The notes under the pieces: model-generated | What the model saw: the letters and a program-made list of their open reading frames with translations, nothing else | Told to the model about the DNA's origin: nothing | Databases searched by the model: none | Part shown: positions 7,162 through 15,561 of the stretch, one piece after another | Layout of the letters: every line of letters begins with the position of its first letter | How positions within the stretch are numbered: the stretch's first letter is position 1 | Made by a program: the position numbers and the translations under genes | Assembly: GCA_947625505.1 (NCBI GenBank) | Contig: CANQON010000013.1 | Coordinates: forward strand, 1 to 52,610 | Length of the DNA: 52,610 bases | Reading direction: 5' to 3' | Origin: an uncultured Bacilli bacterium | GTDB lineage: Bacteria > Bacillota_I > Bacilli_A > RF39 > UBA660

Positions 7162-10100
7162 CTATTTGTCTTTAACTGATGCCTTTATTATTTCTAATAA
7201 ATCAATTAAATAATATATATAATGTTTATCTAAATTAATAGTATCTAAAGTAATAATTAATTCTTTATTTTTCATACTAAATCTAAATTTACGTGTTAAA
7301 CTACATACTTCCATAAATAGTTTATCACCATCTATACTATTAGATAAATTAACAGGTAAAGTAATAGAAATAAAATTCTTTGTTTGATTAACTTTATATA
7401 TTTTTAAATCTGAAGCCATATGTTCAAATAATTCTTCATACATATAAATAATTATTTCATCATTTAAAGTACCAAAGCGATCTTCTAATTCTGTCTTAAT
7501 TTTTTCTAAAGTCTCTCGAGAATCGATTTGATTAATTTTCTTATGAATTTCAATTTTTAAATCTTCTTCCATTACATAGCTATCATCAATTGTTGTCGCA
7601 ACTTCAATAAGTGGCTGTGTATCTTGCGTATCTTCTTCTTTTACTTCTATACCTTTTAACTTATTAACTTCATCATTTAGCATTTTTAGGAATAATTCTA
7701 CACCTACAGTATCAATAAATCCTGCTTGTTCACTACCTAAAATATCTCCTGCTCCTCTTATTGATAAATCTCGCATAGCAATAGCAAACCCACTACCTAA
7801 TTCAGTAAATTCTTTAATAACATTTAAACGTTTAGTTGCTACATCAGTAAGGGTTCTACCTTTCTTATACATAAGATAACAATAAGCAATCTTATTACTA
7901 CGTCCTACTCTACCTCTTATTTGATATAACTGTGATAATCCAAAACAATCGGCATCAATAATGATTAAAGTATTAACAGTAGGAATATCTATACCTGTTT
8001 CAATAATCGTTGTACATAATAAAATATCATACTCGCGATTTTGAAATTTAATCATTACATCTTCTAAGTCTTGTTTATTCATTTTACCATGAGCACATAC
8101 TATTCTTGCTTCTGGTACTAAGTTACTAATTTCACGTGCTTTAGCATCCATATCTTCAATACGATTATATAATATGAATGTTTGTCCATGACGCGATAAT
8201 TCTTTATATATAGCATCTTTAATAACTTGTTTATTTTCTTCTAATACATAAGTTTGAATAGGATATCTATTGCTAGGTGCTGTTTCAATTAAAGATAAAC
8301 TACGTACTCCTGCCATAGACATTTGAAGTGTTCTAGGTATTGGTGTAGCACTTAAAGTTAATACATCAATATTACTTTTATATTGTTTAATCTTTTCTTT
8401 ATGCTTAACACCAAATCTTTGCTCTTCATCAATAATTAATAAACCTAAATTTTTAAATTTAATATCATCACTTAATAATCGATGCGTACCTATTAATAAA
8501 TCTATTTTTCCTTCGCTTAATCTCTTAATAATATCATTTTGCTTTTTAGTTGTAACAAAACGATTAATTAATTCAATATTAACATCAAAGCCTTTAAATC
8601 TTTCAAGAGCATTATTATAATGTTGCGAAGATAATATCGTTGTTGGACATAAGAAAGCTACTTGCTTGCCTGATAAGATAGCTTTAAATATAGCACGGAA
8701 AGCAACTTCTGTTTTTCCATATCCAACATCGCCACATAATAGTCTATCCATAGGCTGAGGTTTCTCCATATCTTTTTTAACTTCTTCAATAACACGTAAT
8801 TGATCAGGAGTTTCCTTATATACAAAGTTTTTTTCAAACTCTAATTGAGTATCATCATCTTTAAGAAAAGCAAAACCTTTAGTACTTTCTCTTTCAGCAT
8901 ATAATTTTAATAAATCTCCTGCAATATTCTCTATCTTAGATCTAACACGTAGTTTTGTTTTTTGCCATTCTATTCCACCTAATTTATTTAATTTAGGAAC
9001 AGTACCATCACCTGCTGAATATTTCGTTATTAATTCTAGCTTTTCAACAGGTATATATAATTTATCTCCTCCTTTATATTCAAGTTGAAGATAATCTTTT
9101 TTTAATCCATTCTTAATAAGAGTTTTAATACCACAGTAAATTCCTATACCATGAATATTATGCACAATATAATCTCCTATTTCTAATTTATTGATATCTC
9201 TTACTTTACTTCCAATCTTAAAATTAGTTTTATAAACAGCATTATTTTCTTTTTTGTTATATATCTCTTTCTCGCTTACAATAACATAAGAATCAATTAT
9301 ATAACCATTACTAATATTTTTGATAATGACATTAATCTTATTAGCAAATATCTCATTTTCATTAGTAAATATAAGGTTAGAATTATCTAAATCCATTAAT
9401 AATTTATTTACCTTATAACGTGTTGATAAACAAATAATAATCGTTTTATGGCCTTTAAGATAAGTATTTAATCGTTTATTAATATCTTCACTTGTACCTT
9501 GAAAATTATCTAATTCTAATACTTTATACGCATAACAATCTTTTGGACTATTTATACCATTATCAAAGTTCATAAGATAATATATATCGTGACCATTATT
9601 TAAATCTAAATCATTCATGTATTTAGTATCTTTAGGTAAATCATTAGAAGTTGTATATTCAAGCATTTCATCAACTAATAACGTATAACTTGATTCAATT
9701 GTATTATAATCATTAATAAAAATAATGCCATCATCAATATAATCCGTAATACTACTAGGTTTAATATACTTAATAAGATCACGATGAATAACGGAATTAG
9801 GCACAACACTATCCGTAATAAATTCAGTATTAGGATTTACTTTAATCTCATCTAATTTATTAATAGTTAATTGTGAATTAATATCAAATTCACGAATACT
9901 ATCGATAGTATCACCCCAAAATTCAATACGTATTGGATTTGATACTCCAAGTGGAAAAACATCGATAACGAAACCACGTACAGCCATTTCTCCTGTTTTA
10001 TTAATAATTGTTTCACGTGTATATCCTAAATCATGTAACTTCTCAACTAAGTCTTCTAGTTTATAATCCTGATTTACCTTTAAATTAATAAAACTTTTTT

Positions 10101-10455
10101 CATATAATTGTTTAGGAGGTAAATAACGTAAATATCCCATTAAATTAACGATAACTATTTTATGACTATTAATTAGTTCATTAAGAGTCTCTAGTCGATT
10201 AATTTTTAATTCTGGAGAAACAGCTAATGCCTCACTAGTTAAAAAATCATCCATAGGGAATAGTAAAACATCATTAGTATAATTACTAAAAATTTGAAAG
10301 AAGTTATTAGCTTCATATAAAGAATTAGTTAGGAAAATAATAGATTTATTTATTTCTTTAAACTTATTAAACACAAAAAGAGCTTTTAATTCATTATTTA
10401 AGCCCATAATTGTTGTTTCTTTATGATTACCTAGTATTTTATCAAAGATAGACAT
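7162..10455 (-). CDS. mfd: transcription-repair coupling factor Mfd
   Basis: Mfd removes RNA polymerase stalled at DNA lesions and recruits UvrA to start excision repair. The 1097-residue protein (E. coli 1148) has an N-terminal UvrB-like module. An RNA-polymerase-interaction domain follows (GDYIVHNIHGIGIYCG, about residues 430-445). The translocase has Walker A GDVGYGKTEVAF, a DEEQ Walker B box (IIDEEQRFGV), motif III LSATPIPRTLQMS and a helicase C-domain with the TRG region (RGRVGRS). A divergent C-terminal TRCF domain ends it. The start ATG follows TAGGAGGG. It is the last gene of the dnaX-to-mfd run and follows pth, as in B. subtilis. A weak terminator after pth may attenuate it. Confidence 0.98.
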   Translation of the reverse strand: MSIFDKILGNHKETTIMGLNNELKALFVFNKFKEINKSIIFLTNSLYEANNFFQIFSNYTNDVLLFPMDDFLTSEALAVSPELKINRLETLNELINSHKIVIVNLMGYLRYLPPKQLYEKSFINLKVNQDYKLEDLVEKLHDLGYTRETIINKTGEMAVRGFVIDVFPLGVSNPIRIEFWGDTIDSIREFDINSQLTINKLDEIKVNPNTEFITDSVVPNSVIHRDLIKYIKPSSITDYIDDGIIFINDYNTIESSYTLLVDEMLEYTTSNDLPKDTKYMNDLDLNNGHDIYYLMNFDNGINSPKDCYAYKVLELDNFQGTSEDINKRLNTYLKGHKTIIICLSTRYKVNKLLMDLDNSNLIFTNENEIFANKINVIIKNISNGYIIDSYVIVSEKEIYNKKENNAVYKTNFKIGSKVRDINKLEIGDYIVHNIHGIGIYCGIKTLIKNGLKKDYLQLEYKGGDKLYIPVEKLELITKYSAGDGTVPKLNKLGGIEWQKTKLRVRSKIENIAGDLLKLYAERESTKGFAFLKDDDTQLEFEKNFVYKETPDQLRVIEEVKKDMEKPQPMDRLLCGDVGYGKTEVAFRAIFKAILSGKQVAFLCPTTILSSQHYNNALERFKGFDVNIELINRFVTTKKQNDIIKRLSEGKIDLLIGTHRLLSDDIKFKNLGLLIIDEEQRFGVKHKEKIKQYKSNIDVLTLSATPIPRTLQMSMAGVRSLSLIETAPSNRYPIQTYVLEENKQVIKDAIYKELSRHGQTFILYNRIEDMDAKAREISNLVPEARIVCAHGKMNKQDLEDVMIKFQNREYDILLCTTIIETGIDIPTVNTLIIIDADCFGLSQLYQIRGRVGRSNKIAYCYLMYKKGRTLTDVATKRLNVIKEFTELGSGFAIAMRDLSIRGAGDILGSEQAGFIDTVGVELFLKMLNDEVNKLKGIEVKEEDTQDTQPLIEVATTIDDSYVMEEDLKIEIHKKINQIDSRETLEKIKTELEDRFGTLNDEIIIYMYEELFEHMASDLKIYKVNQTKNFISITLPVNLSNSIDGDKLFMEVCSLTRKFRFSMKNKELIITLDTINLDKHYIYYLIDLLEIIKASVKDK

Positions 10456-10472
10456 ATTATCCCTCCTAACCC

Positions 10473-10495
10473 AAAAAAGATACTTTTTAAGTATC
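10473..10495 (-). terminator. terminator/attenuator between pth and mfd
   Basis: On the minus strand GATACTT, a short A-rich loop and AAGTATC form a hairpin at 10479-10495, followed by six T residues. The TGA stop of pth lies in the stem. The mfd ribosome site follows about 15 bases later. Confidence 0.6.
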
Positions 10496-11054
10496 AGTGT
10501 TTATTATATTTGTTCATTAAGTTATCAAAAGATAATTTATTATAATCTTTAAATATTTCAATAAATTCTTTTGATATATCTTGTAGCTTCCTCATTTCTT
10601 CATTTGTAAATTTACCTAAAACATAATCTTTAGTATCAATTAATTTATTATTAGATATACCTATTTTCATACGATTATATACTTTAGTATGAAGATGGAG
10701 TTCAATATTTTTTAAACCATTATGTCCCCCACTACCTCCTTGATATCTTAAACGATAAGTACCAACTTCAGTATCTAAATCATCATGAATAATTAATATA
10801 TCTTTAATATCTATTTTAAAGAAATTAACAAAATCTCTAATTACTTCGCCTGATAAGTTCATATATTTTCCAGGTTTCAAAAGTATATATTTTTCATTAT
10901 CATAGTTAGCTTCAGCATAGCTACCAGAAAACTTATTTTTATTAAATTCAACATTCAGATAACTAGCTAAAACATCTAACATCATAAAACCTACATTATG
11001 TCTTGTATTAGCATACTCTTTTCCAGGATTTCCCAAACCAACAATCAGTTTCAT
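10494..11054 (-). CDS. pth: peptidyl-tRNA hydrolase
   Basis: Pth cleaves peptidyl-tRNAs that drop off ribosomes, recycling tRNA. The 186-residue length is typical. Conserved features are the N-terminal VGLGNPGKEYANTRHNVGF with catalytic His19, the KPGKYMNLSG segment with Asn66, and the catalytic Asp region IIHDDLD (about 89-94), followed by the glycine loop YQGGSGGHNGLK. The start follows GGAAAGTGAT. It sits between rsmI and mfd in a dense minus-strand cluster. Confidence 0.96.
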   Translation of the reverse strand: MKLIVGLGNPGKEYANTRHNVGFMMLDVLASYLNVEFNKNKFSGSYAEANYDNEKYILLKPGKYMNLSGEVIRDFVNFFKIDIKDILIIHDDLDTEVGTYRLRYQGGSGGHNGLKNIELHLHTKVYNRMKIGISNNKLIDTKDYVLGKFTNEEMRKLQDISKEFIEIFKDYNKLSFDNLMNKYNKH

Positions 11055-11058
11055 ATTA

Positions 11059-11904
11059 TCACTTTCCTTGATTTTTTAAATATTCATCATATACTTCACT
11101 TTTTTTAAGATTTCTTTCTTTAGAAACCATTTTAATAGCGTCCATACTAGAATATCCCTCTTTAATATATAAATTAATATGTTCTATAATTGGCATTGAA
11201 TAATCTTTTATATCAGTATTTCCCGCAACGACAATAACAATTTCCCCTTTAAATTCAGGAGATTCACTTATTATTTCATCTATAGTTCCACGATAAACCT
11301 CTTCATATTTCTTTGTTATTTCCCGGGAAATAGCAATCTTACGATTACCACCAAAGATATCTTTCATATCTTTTAATGTTTCATTAATACGATGGGGAGC
11401 TTCATAAAAAATCATTGTAGCTTTCTCATTTTTTAAATCTTCTAATTCTTTAACACGCTTAGAATGTTTATTATTTAAAAAGCCATAAAACATAAAAGGC
11501 TTAGGACTAATTCCTGACATAATAAGTGCGGGAATTAATGCATTAGCACCTGGAAGACCTACAACATTATATCCTGCTTCAATAGCAAATCTTACTATTT
11601 CATAACCAGGATCACTAATTACAGGAGTTCCTCTATCACTTACAACACCAACATTTAAACCATCATTTAAATAATCAAGTAATTTTTGTTTATTATTAAT
11701 TTCATTATGATCATGATTAGCAACTAATTTTTTATTAATATTTAAATAGTTTAATAATTTACTTGTTTCTCTGGTATCTTCACAAAATAAAACATCAACA
11801 TTTTTTAATGTCTCAACTGTTCGATACGTTAAGTCTTCCATATTTCCAATAGGCGTTGGAATAAGATAGACTGTTGGACTATTATCATAACTTTTTTGTG
11901 ACAT
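11059..11904 (-). CDS. rsmI: 16S rRNA (cytidine1402-2'-O)-methyltransferase
   Basis: RsmI (YraL/YabC family) uses SAM to methylate the ribose of C1402 in the 16S decoding centre. The 281-residue protein has the tetrapyrrole-methylase fold: YLIPTPIGNMEDLTYR at the N-terminus, FCEDTRETSKLL, then the SAM-loop equivalent SDRGTPVISDPGYEIV (usually SDAGTPGISDPG) and FYEAPHRI. I start at the ATG that follows AGAAGGTG rather than at a GTG overlapping it. The gene carries a perfect Noc-binding palindrome at 11318-11331, where the codons encode ordinary conserved sequence (ISREI). Confidence 0.95.
   Translation of the reverse strand: MSQKSYDNSPTVYLIPTPIGNMEDLTYRTVETLKNVDVLFCEDTRETSKLLNYLNINKKLVANHDHNEINNKQKLLDYLNDGLNVGVVSDRGTPVISDPGYEIVRFAIEAGYNVVGLPGANALIPALIMSGISPKPFMFYGFLNNKHSKRVKELEDLKNEKATMIFYEAPHRINETLKDMKDIFGGNRKIAISREITKKYEEVYRGTIDEIISESPEFKGEIVIVVAGNTDIKDYSMPIIEHINLYIKEGYSSMDAIKMVSKERNLKKSEVYDEYLKNQGK
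11318..11331. promoter_or_regulatory. Noc-binding site (NBS), perfect palindrome
   Basis: ATTTCCCGGGAAAT is identical to the consensus Noc site of B. subtilis. A CCCGGG core is conspicuous in such AT-rich DNA. The site lies inside rsmI, about 15 kb from oriC. A protein with Noc-type recognition residues is encoded at 35420-37783. Confidence 0.75.
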
Positions 11905-11921
11905 AATACACCTTCTCACTT

Positions 11922-12647
11922 TTAATTATTAACAAACATTTTCTTTATTTCCATCGTATATTCTCCATTATCATTATGTGAATATAATGGAGGTAATATT
12001 TTTAATCCAGGTTTACCATTTTTTCTACCTTCAACTAGTAAAATATTAGCCTCACTATCAGGATGAGGATAAACAAAACGTATTTTTTTAGGTTCAATAT
12101 TATTTTTACGCATCTCAGCTAATATATCAACGAGTCTTTCAGGTCGATGAACAATCCCAATTATACCATTATTATTAAGTAAATACTTACTTATTTTCAT
12201 AATTTGCTCTAAGTTTAATTTAATTTCATGACGTGCAAAAGTTTTATAATCGCTTTTATTAATATTTGAATCCTCTTGATACTTAAAAAATGGAGGATTA
12301 CATGTAATTAAATCAAAAGAACCTACTTCATAGTTCTTATATATATCATTTATATCCGCATTAACAATAGATATTTGTTCTTCTAAGTTATTTATTTTTA
12401 TACTATCTATAGCTAATTCATATGCTTCCTTTTGTATCTCAACACCAACAATCTTAGCATTAGTTTTTGTAGATAAAATAAGGGGAATAGGCGCATTTCC
12501 ACATCCTATATCCAGGATATTCTTAACGTTTTTAGTTATAGAGACAAAATTAGGTAATAGGACAGAATCTAATGAGAAATTAAACATGTCTGTATCTTGC
12601 ATTATATACATATCTTTATAGCCTAATAAATAGTTAGTTACTTTCAT
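11922..12647 (-). CDS. trmN6: tRNA1(Val) (adenine-N6)-methyltransferase family protein
   Basis: This class I SAM-dependent methyltransferase resembles YabB/YfiC, which makes m6A37 in tRNA1(Val). The 241-residue protein has the SAM motif ILDIGCGNAPIPLIL (about residues 44-58), GVEIQKEAYELA, and the N6-adenine catalytic motif NPPFFKY. An ARHEIKLNLEQI segment and a C-terminal IRFVYPHPDSEANILLVEGRK follow, as in the family. The start overlaps the end of ricT by 14 bases. Gene order ricT-trmN6-rsmI mirrors yaaT-yabB-yabC of B. subtilis. The yabA replication regulator usually between them is missing. Confidence 0.88.
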   Translation of the reverse strand: MKVTNYLLGYKDMYIMQDTDMFNFSLDSVLLPNFVSITKNVKNILDIGCGNAPIPLILSTKTNAKIVGVEIQKEAYELAIDSIKINNLEEQISIVNADINDIYKNYEVGSFDLITCNPPFFKYQEDSNINKSDYKTFARHEIKLNLEQIMKISKYLLNNNGIIGIVHRPERLVDILAEMRKNNIEPKKIRFVYPHPDSEANILLVEGRKNGKPGLKILPPLYSHNDNGEYTMEIKKMFVNN

Positions 12648-13431
12648 CTAATTCCTTTGTAAATTCTACTATACCTACATCAGGTATATTTACTTTATAA
12701 GTTCTTTTTAAAACATCTACAGATATAACTTTTCCTTCACCTTGTTCTGTTTTTATTTTCTTATTTACTTGAGGTAAATCTTTTCCACATTCCCTGTAGC
12801 ACTCATTTTCATATTTTAAACAACATAGTAAACGACCACATATTCCATTGATTTTTGAAGGATTTAAGGCAATATTTTGTGTTTTAGCCATATTAATTGA
12901 TATAGAATCAAAATCATTCATAAACTTAGAACAACATAAAGGACATCCACATTGTCCATATCCTCCAACTTCTTTAGCACGATCTCTAACACCTATTTGT
13001 CTTAATTCAATACGTGTTTTGTAGATATTTGCTAAATCCTTTGCTAATGAACGAAAATCAACACGATTATCAGCCATAAAACGAAAGAATAATTGATTGC
13101 GATCATGGGTGAAAGAAGCATCAATAATATACATATTTAAATTATATTTTTCAACTAAATCACGACATTTCTTTAATGCCTTTTTAGAATCCTCTTCATT
13201 CTTATTATGTTTTTTAACATCATCTTTAGTGACAATCCTTAATATTGGATTTAAAACAATAACTAAAGATTCTTCTGATATTTCTTTTACTTCACAAGCA
13301 ATAGTTCCAAACTGTAATCCTCTTTCTGTTTCTACAATAACATTATCACCTATTTTTAAATCAAAATTATTAGGTGAAAAATTATATATTTTACCATTTT
13401 TCTTAAATGATACTCCTACTACACTAATCAT
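12634..13431 (-). CDS. ricT: PSP1-domain protein RicT (YaaT)
   Basis: RicT is a subunit of the Ric (YaaT-YlbF-YmcA) complex, which partners RNase Y in mRNA maturation and affects competence and sporulation phosphorelay output in B. subtilis. The 265-residue protein has the PSP1 domain with many conserved cysteines: GYGQCGCPLCCSKF, GICGRLLCCLKYE and YRECGKDLP, the Fe-S/zinc-binding pattern of the family. I start at the ATG following GAGGTGTC, which makes the gene overlap the end of holB by 8 bases. Whether the other Ric subunits exist cannot be seen here. Confidence 0.94.
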   Translation of the reverse strand: MISVVGVSFKKNGKIYNFSPNNFDLKIGDNVIVETERGLQFGTIACEVKEISEESLVIVLNPILRIVTKDDVKKHNKNEEDSKKALKKCRDLVEKYNLNMYIIDASFTHDRNQLFFRFMADNRVDFRSLAKDLANIYKTRIELRQIGVRDRAKEVGGYGQCGCPLCCSKFMNDFDSISINMAKTQNIALNPSKINGICGRLLCCLKYENECYRECGKDLPQVNKKIKTEQGEGKVISVDVLKRTYKVNIPDVGIVEFTKELDESN

Positions 13432-14389
13432 GTGACACCTCACTTAATTGAATAACTAGTTTATCCATTAATAAATTTATATTTAAGTTAAACTTTATAT
13501 TAATACTTAAATCAACTAGTATTTTTATCTTTTGTGATATTGAACTTAAATTATTTAATTTTGCTGTTTTATTAATAGATTCATCATAATCTTTAAAATA
13601 TTCTAAATTAATATTTAATAATTTATTTAAAACATCTTTATAATACAATACAAATAATTTAAAAGCAATAATTAATTTTTGTCGGTCATTAAATACCTCT
13701 GTAAAGCCCTTATTACGATAAATAATGGCTTCTTCATGTCTATTTTCTAAAAAAGTTACATAATCAACTATTGTATCAATGTATTTTATACCTATTTCAT
13801 TAACAAAGGTATCATATGATTCTTGATCATTGTAAAGATATTTACCTATATTTTCAATAGAATTATGTTCATTTACATTATGACTATTTTTTCTAAATGA
13901 CAATATTTGGCAACGTGAAATAATAGTATTTAATAATTGATACATATTATCTGTTAATAATATAGCTGTTATTCCTTCTGGAGGTTCCTCAAGAAACTTA
14001 AGTAAGGCATTAGAAGATGATACATTTAGTTTTTCTGCTTGATTAATTATATATACCTTTCTACTACCAACTAAAGATTTAGTCATAAATTCTCGTTGTA
14101 AATCTTCTAATTGTTCTTTTTTTATCCATTGTCCATCAGTCTCAATAACTTTTATTTCCAAAAAGTTATTTGTATCTATATTATGACATTGATAGCAATT
14201 AGAACATTTTTGACAATTAGAGTAATTATGTGGACACAACAAAAACTTAGCAAAAGCTAAGGCCATATCTTTTCCTTTAGAATAACCATTTAATTCAAAA
14301 AGATAAGCATGTGAAGGTTTATCTTTTTTTATAGAATTCAAAAGGACTTTATAAACAATAGGTTGTTCTTCTTTGAAATCATCCAGCAT
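13424..14389 (-). CDS. holB: DNA polymerase III delta-prime subunit
   Basis: The delta-prime clamp-loader subunit works with DnaX and delta to load the DnaN clamp. The 321-residue protein has an AAA+ fold whose Walker A position is degenerate (NGYSKGKDMA, no GKT), as usual for delta-prime. A zinc module follows (CPHNYSNCQKCSNCYQC, four cysteines). SNALLKFLEEPPEG (sensor 1 region) and the SRC motif TIISRCQILSF supply the arginine finger. The start follows AGGTGAT. The gene lies between bofA and ricT; tmk, often just upstream, is absent. Confidence 0.93.
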   Translation of the reverse strand: MLDDFKEEQPIVYKVLLNSIKKDKPSHAYLFELNGYSKGKDMALAFAKFLLCPHNYSNCQKCSNCYQCHNIDTNNFLEIKVIETDGQWIKKEQLEDLQREFMTKSLVGSRKVYIINQAEKLNVSSSNALLKFLEEPPEGITAILLTDNMYQLLNTIISRCQILSFRKNSHNVNEHNSIENIGKYLYNDQESYDTFVNEIGIKYIDTIVDYVTFLENRHEEAIIYRNKGFTEVFNDRQKLIIAFKLFVLYYKDVLNKLLNINLEYFKDYDESINKTAKLNNLSSISQKIKILVDLSINIKFNLNINLLMDKLVIQLSEVSHD

Positions 14390-14403
14390 TTTATCACCTA
14401 CAT

Positions 14404-14589
14404 CTAAAAGCCAAACATCAATATGATAATTAAACTTAATAATCCAGGTACTCCAAATATACCAACATAACTAATGGATAATATATTTAAAGGGATAATT
14501 AAATTTAAAGGTTGCGCTAAAACATTATAGCCATAAATTAAAAAAGCAGCTATTAGTAACTTCTTAATTAATTTAAATATTTTAAACAT
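14404..14589 (-). CDS. bofA: BofA-family (pro-sigma-K processing inhibitor-like) membrane protein
   Basis: This 61-residue protein has two hydrophobic segments (about residues 10-25 and 40-60) and the BofA C-terminal pattern PLNILSISYVGIFGVPGLL. In B. subtilis BofA holds the SpoIVFB protease inactive in the mother-cell membrane during sporulation. Here it sits between recR and holB, its place downstream of recR in B. subtilis. The start has a good AGGTGAT site. Small size limits certainty, but motif and position agree. No sigma-K or SpoIVF gene is in the window. Confidence 0.8.
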   Translation of the reverse strand: MFKIFKLIKKLLIAAFLIYGYNVLAQPLNLIIPLNILSISYVGIFGVPGLLSLIIILMFGF

Positions 14590-14635
14590 ATTATCACCTA
14601 TATAATACTATGTTTAAAATAATAAATAAGAATAG

Positions 14636-15238
14636 TTATTCATCAACTTTCTTGCGATTTTCTAAAGCTAGTTCTAAGGTTAAAGAATCAACATAATCTA
14701 TTTCAGTTCCTAATGGTACACCATGAGCTATTTTAGTCACAATAACATCGGTATCTTTAAGTAACTTAGAAATATAAAGGGATGTTGTCTCTCCTTCAAT
14801 ACTAGGTTTTACAGCAATAATAACTTCTTTAATATTTTCTTCTTTTATACGATTAATTAATCTATCTAAGTTAATATCTTCAGGATTAATACCATCTAAT
14901 GGTGATATTAAACCATTTATAACATGATAATAACCATTATATGTGCCTATACGTTCCAATAAAGGAATACTTTTAGGATCTTCTACTACACATAGTAAAT
15001 TTTTATCCCTATTTTCATTTTTACATATGTCACATAAATCATCTTCAGTTAAATTATTACACCTAGAACATCTTTTTATTTTTGTTTTAGTATCAGCTAT
15101 AGACTTAGAAAAGAGATCAATTACATCTTGGTCTAAATCTAAAAAAGCTAAAGCATATCTCTCAGCTGTTTTTTCTCCTATTCCAGGTAATTTTTTCAAA
15201 CATTCAATTAAATTTTGAATAGTACTTGGATAATGCAT
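14636..15238 (-). CDS. recR: recombination mediator RecR
   Basis: RecR forms a ring with RecO and helps RecA load at gaps. The 200-residue length is typical. Features in order are a helix-hairpin-helix (KKLPGIGEKTAERYAL), a four-Cys zinc finger (CSRCNNLTEDDLCDICKN), a TOPRIM domain (LLCVVEDPKSIPLLERIG) and a C-terminal Walker B-like region (IAHGVPLGTEIDYVDSLTL). It overlaps the ebfC stop by one base (TAATG), so translation is coupled. The dnaX-ebfC-recR order is near universal in Bacillota. Confidence 0.97.
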   Translation of the reverse strand: MHYPSTIQNLIECLKKLPGIGEKTAERYALAFLDLDQDVIDLFSKSIADTKTKIKRCSRCNNLTEDDLCDICKNENRDKNLLCVVEDPKSIPLLERIGTYNGYYHVINGLISPLDGINPEDINLDRLINRIKEENIKEVIIAVKPSIEGETTSLYISKLLKDTDVIVTKIAHGVPLGTEIDYVDSLTLELALENRKKVDE

Positions 15239-15543
15239 TAGAATAAACCTGGTATATTAGGCATTCCTTTAGTAAATGCCCCCATTTTTTCTTCAGTTAC
15301 TTTATCAATTTGATTAATCGCATCATTTAAAGCTACTACTATCATATCTTGTAGCATTTCTATATCATCTTTATCTAATTCTTCAGCATCAACTTTAACA
15401 CTTTTTAGTTTTTTGGTTCCATACATAACAACAGTTACAAGAGAACTTTTTCCTTCAAACTCTGTATTATTAATTTCTTCTTGTGTTTTAGTCATATCTT
15501 TTTGTAATTTTTGTACTTGTTTCATCATAGCTTGCATATTCAT
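15238..15543 (-). CDS. ebfC: YbaB/EbfC nucleoid-associated protein
   Basis: The 101-residue protein starts with a Met/Gln/Lys-rich coiled-coil helix (MQAMMKQVQKLQKDMTKTQE). A central beta region (VTVVMYGTKKLKSVKVD) and a second helix follow, ending in KGMPNIPGLF, the standard YbaB pattern. Family members bind DNA as dimers. It lies between dnaX and recR as in B. subtilis (yaaK). The start follows GAAGGAAT. Confidence 0.95.
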   Translation of the reverse strand: MNMQAMMKQVQKLQKDMTKTQEEINNTEFEGKSSLVTVVMYGTKKLKSVKVDAEELDKDDIEMLQDMIVVALNDAINQIDKVTEEKMGAFTKGMPNIPGLF

Positions 15544-15561
15544 ATTTATTCCTTCTTTCTA

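Noticed and set aside
10009-10019. TGTTTCACGTG inside mfd as a second parS site
   Set aside because: Only one arm matches; the other half (TATAT) differs at four of five positions, and the bases are coding.
11218-11225. ATTTCCCG exactly 100 bp from the Noc palindrome as a second Noc site
   Set aside because: Only the left half is present; the right half does not match, and half-sites are common by chance.
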